A stretch of DNA of 64,000 bases from positions 342,056 through 406,055 of the forward strand of contig NW_020170441.1 in the NCBI RefSeq assembly GCF_000524195.1, in the 5' to 3' direction. Numbering within the stretch: position 1 is the first letter of the stretch; each line of letters opens with the position of its first letter. Made by a program: the position numbers and the translations under genes. The notes under the pieces were generated by a model. The model was given only the letters and a program-made list of their open reading frames with translations. It did not search any database and was not told the DNA's origin. Below are positions 62,701-64,000 of the stretch, one piece after another. This DNA is from Echinococcus granulosus (taxonomy: Eukaryota > Platyhelminthes > Cestoda > Cyclophyllidea > Taeniidae).

Positions 62701-62983
62701 AAATAACTAAAAACATGTTACTGCCACCCATTAAGATGGAGATATGATGAGTTGGATGGAGGTAACTCGCAATCAATTACCCAAAACTCGTTGAATTTAT
62801 CCTCTCCCCATGCGACAAAGCAAGTGTGTTTCAGTAATCAACTGTGAATTGCGTTCTTAGCATCTTCGAGTCACTTTAAAGGCCGAAAACAGGTCGGCAA
62901 CATACCTGAGCGGCAAGCGGAGGCACTCGAAGCCGTTTCATCGCTTTCTGGCGGTTCCCACCTTCGAGTTTCGTAAATGTTTC
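47701..62983 (-). CDS. XPR1: XPR1 phosphate exporter, N-terminal SPX part missing from assembly
   Basis: Orthologue of XPR1, the SPX/EXS-domain exporter of inorganic phosphate in the plasma membrane. Exons in transcript order: 62906-62983, 58542-58620, 57068-57255, 55592-55771, 53802-54003, 51414-51620, 50790-51072, 49526-49997, 48623-49069, 47701-48186; phases agree, total 2622 nt (873 residues). The first exon holds the end of SPX ([14 protein letters not shown]). Transmembrane helices follow: [42 protein letters not shown] and others. EXS-type blocks include [49 protein letters not shown] and [21 protein letters not shown]. The cytoplasmic tail is about 470 codons, rich in Ser, Gln and Asn, and near its end LVEDTEDV echoes vertebrate LIEDTDDE. 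The N-terminal SPX exons were not found between 62984 and 64000 and probably lie beyond the window. In vertebrates the protein doubles as a gammaretrovirus receptor; nothing suggests that here. Confidence 0.93.
50061..50093. repeat. perfect 14-bp hairpin in an XPR1 intron
   Basis: CCCTATAACCACTT and its exact reverse complement flank the 5-nt loop TAAAT. On the XPR1 sense strand the hairpin ends 63 nt before exon 49526-49997, near where the branch site would lie. Confidence 0.9.
51292..51374 (-). other. possible cassette (poison) exon in XPR1
   Basis: On the minus strand a strong acceptor (cccttctgtttcag) precedes 83 nt of open frame followed by GTACGC. It enters in phase 1 like the constitutive exon at 51072, but leaves in phase 0. 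Inclusion would put the next exon out of frame and give TGA after six codons. Skipping it joins SSINH to TAFFVLM in frame, as in XPR1 homologues. Confidence 0.3.
58089..58103 (+). repeat. short (GA)n microsatellite
   Basis: Seven and a half GA units in the intron between the first two XPR1 membrane exons. Confidence 0.85.
58621..62905 (-). other. 4.3-kb XPR1 intron between SPX and first membrane exon
   Basis: Bounded by GTATGT after PPLAAQ (exon end 62906) and the acceptor tttgttttag before 58620. Several frames of 60-137 codons occur on both strands (for example 60236-60649 minus and 62231-62434 plus), but none shows domain-like sequence or splice continuity, so no nested gene is called. 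Confidence 0.5.
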
Positions 62984-64000
62984 CTAAATCATTCCAAAAC
63001 AATAAGTACGAGTCTAAGAGAACATTTAGACACCCTTACCAAGACAGTGTAAAAAGTTGAGTCTGCGTATGGGATAATCAGTATCATTTAAGTTGTTAGA
63101 CTTAAATTAGGATCCATTGAAATGTTCATAGTGCTCCAACCATAGGACATACATATTTGTTTAAACACATATCCGAAGTTCAAATAAATATTCCATGTAA
63201 AAATAGGTTTGGCGGACAACAAATCGGTCCGCTTGATTAAAGACGATTGCATTTACACTTTGAAGACGGTCTGTGTAGGATACACGCCATCTCTCTGACT
63301 GTGGAACACTCAACTTCATCGAGATAAAAATTAATGTACCGATGCAAGTACAGTCCAATAGCACAATTGAAATTAATAAAGGATGGGTTTCGAAAGATTG
63401 AGGGGTTCTGCATTACGACACCTTTAGCAACTAGATAAGATTTTTGACCTTAACCCGGAAGTAAAACAGAATGTCACGGACACCGGCACTCATACATCTT
63501 AATGCTTTTAGCTTAAGTGATAACCATATATTTTTCGTCAAATTAATGCACTACATATCAAGATGTATCTATAAAATCACACACATTGAATTTGTTGCAA
63601 AATTAGTGGAATGATATTGGTGGTTTATCCTGACAGAAAAATAATGTAGGGCATCTAAGTGCAGTGTAGCGAAAAGTTGGGGTCATGTCATAGGATTTTA
63701 CAGATCATAAAATCTTGCAACAAATCCCTGGCAAAGGTGTTCTGTACTAAGTCAAAAAAGTAATGTAGAGAGCGTCATTGCCTTTTTAAATTACATGTTT
63801 ATTTGATATAGGCAAAATAGCAATAAAAAAGGACCCCAAACCGTAAAGGAATTGCCAAGTAATGTACGCGCAGAATCAATAGACATGATCAACACTGTAT
63901 CATTGAGAAAGCAAACTATACTTTTCACAGATAGAAAGAAAACATTAGACCAGGAATGAGTGAAATAATTACATCTTTCATGAACTGACTTGTGAGTTTA
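62984..64000 (-). other. upstream intron of XPR1
   Basis: The exon at 62906-62983 begins after an acceptor (gaatgatttag) in phase 0, so an upstream coding exon must exist. No sequence resembling the earlier SPX helices was recognised on the minus strand up to 64000. This is presumably intron that continues past the window. Confidence 0.5.

Overview
The window is nuclear DNA of a small invertebrate animal. It has spliced genes with GT-AG introns from 35 nt to several kb, AT-rich introns, and metazoan-only families. A parasitic flatworm (probably a tapeworm) is the best guess. This is an inference from intron style and from start-site architecture that suits spliced-leader trans-splicing; no sequence here proves the species.

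Six genes could be assembled exon by exon. In five of them all splice phases agree and the summed coding length is divisible by three; the sixth (CCDC42-like) has one unresolved junction. The left half (1-36.2 kb) is a head-to-tail series on the + strand: an LNX-type RING/four-PDZ ubiquitin ligase (1292-19309), an EXTL3 glycosyltransferase (20468-25166), the large TFIIF subunit GTF2F1/RAP74 (26942-30248) and the PP1 targeting subunit PNUTS/PPP1R10 (32895-36161). The right half holds an unrecognised minus-strand ORF (39273-39851), a CCDC42/CFAP73-like coiled-coil ciliary protein on + (40870-45384), and convergent to it a phosphate exporter XPR1 on the minus strand. XPR1 ends at 47701 and runs off the right side of what can be assembled; the bulk of its SPX domain is not seen.

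The genes do not form one pathway. LNX acts at the membrane and in protein turnover, EXTL3 in the Golgi on heparan sulfate, GTF2F1 and PNUTS both at RNA polymerase II in the nucleus, the CCDC42-like protein in cilia or sperm, and XPR1 in the plasma membrane.

The main oddities are: a PNUTS reading frame with no genomic start codon, which opens exactly at a 3' splice site as if a spliced leader supplied the AUG; splice acceptors 0-8 nt upstream of the starts of all four left-hand genes; two GC-AG introns in different genes with the same GCTAGT donor; a perfect 14-bp hairpin in an XPR1 intron; a possible frame-breaking cassette exon in XPR1; and a long proline-rich N-terminal extension on LNX. 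No prokaryotic features, CRISPR array, rRNA or convincing intact transposon was seen.
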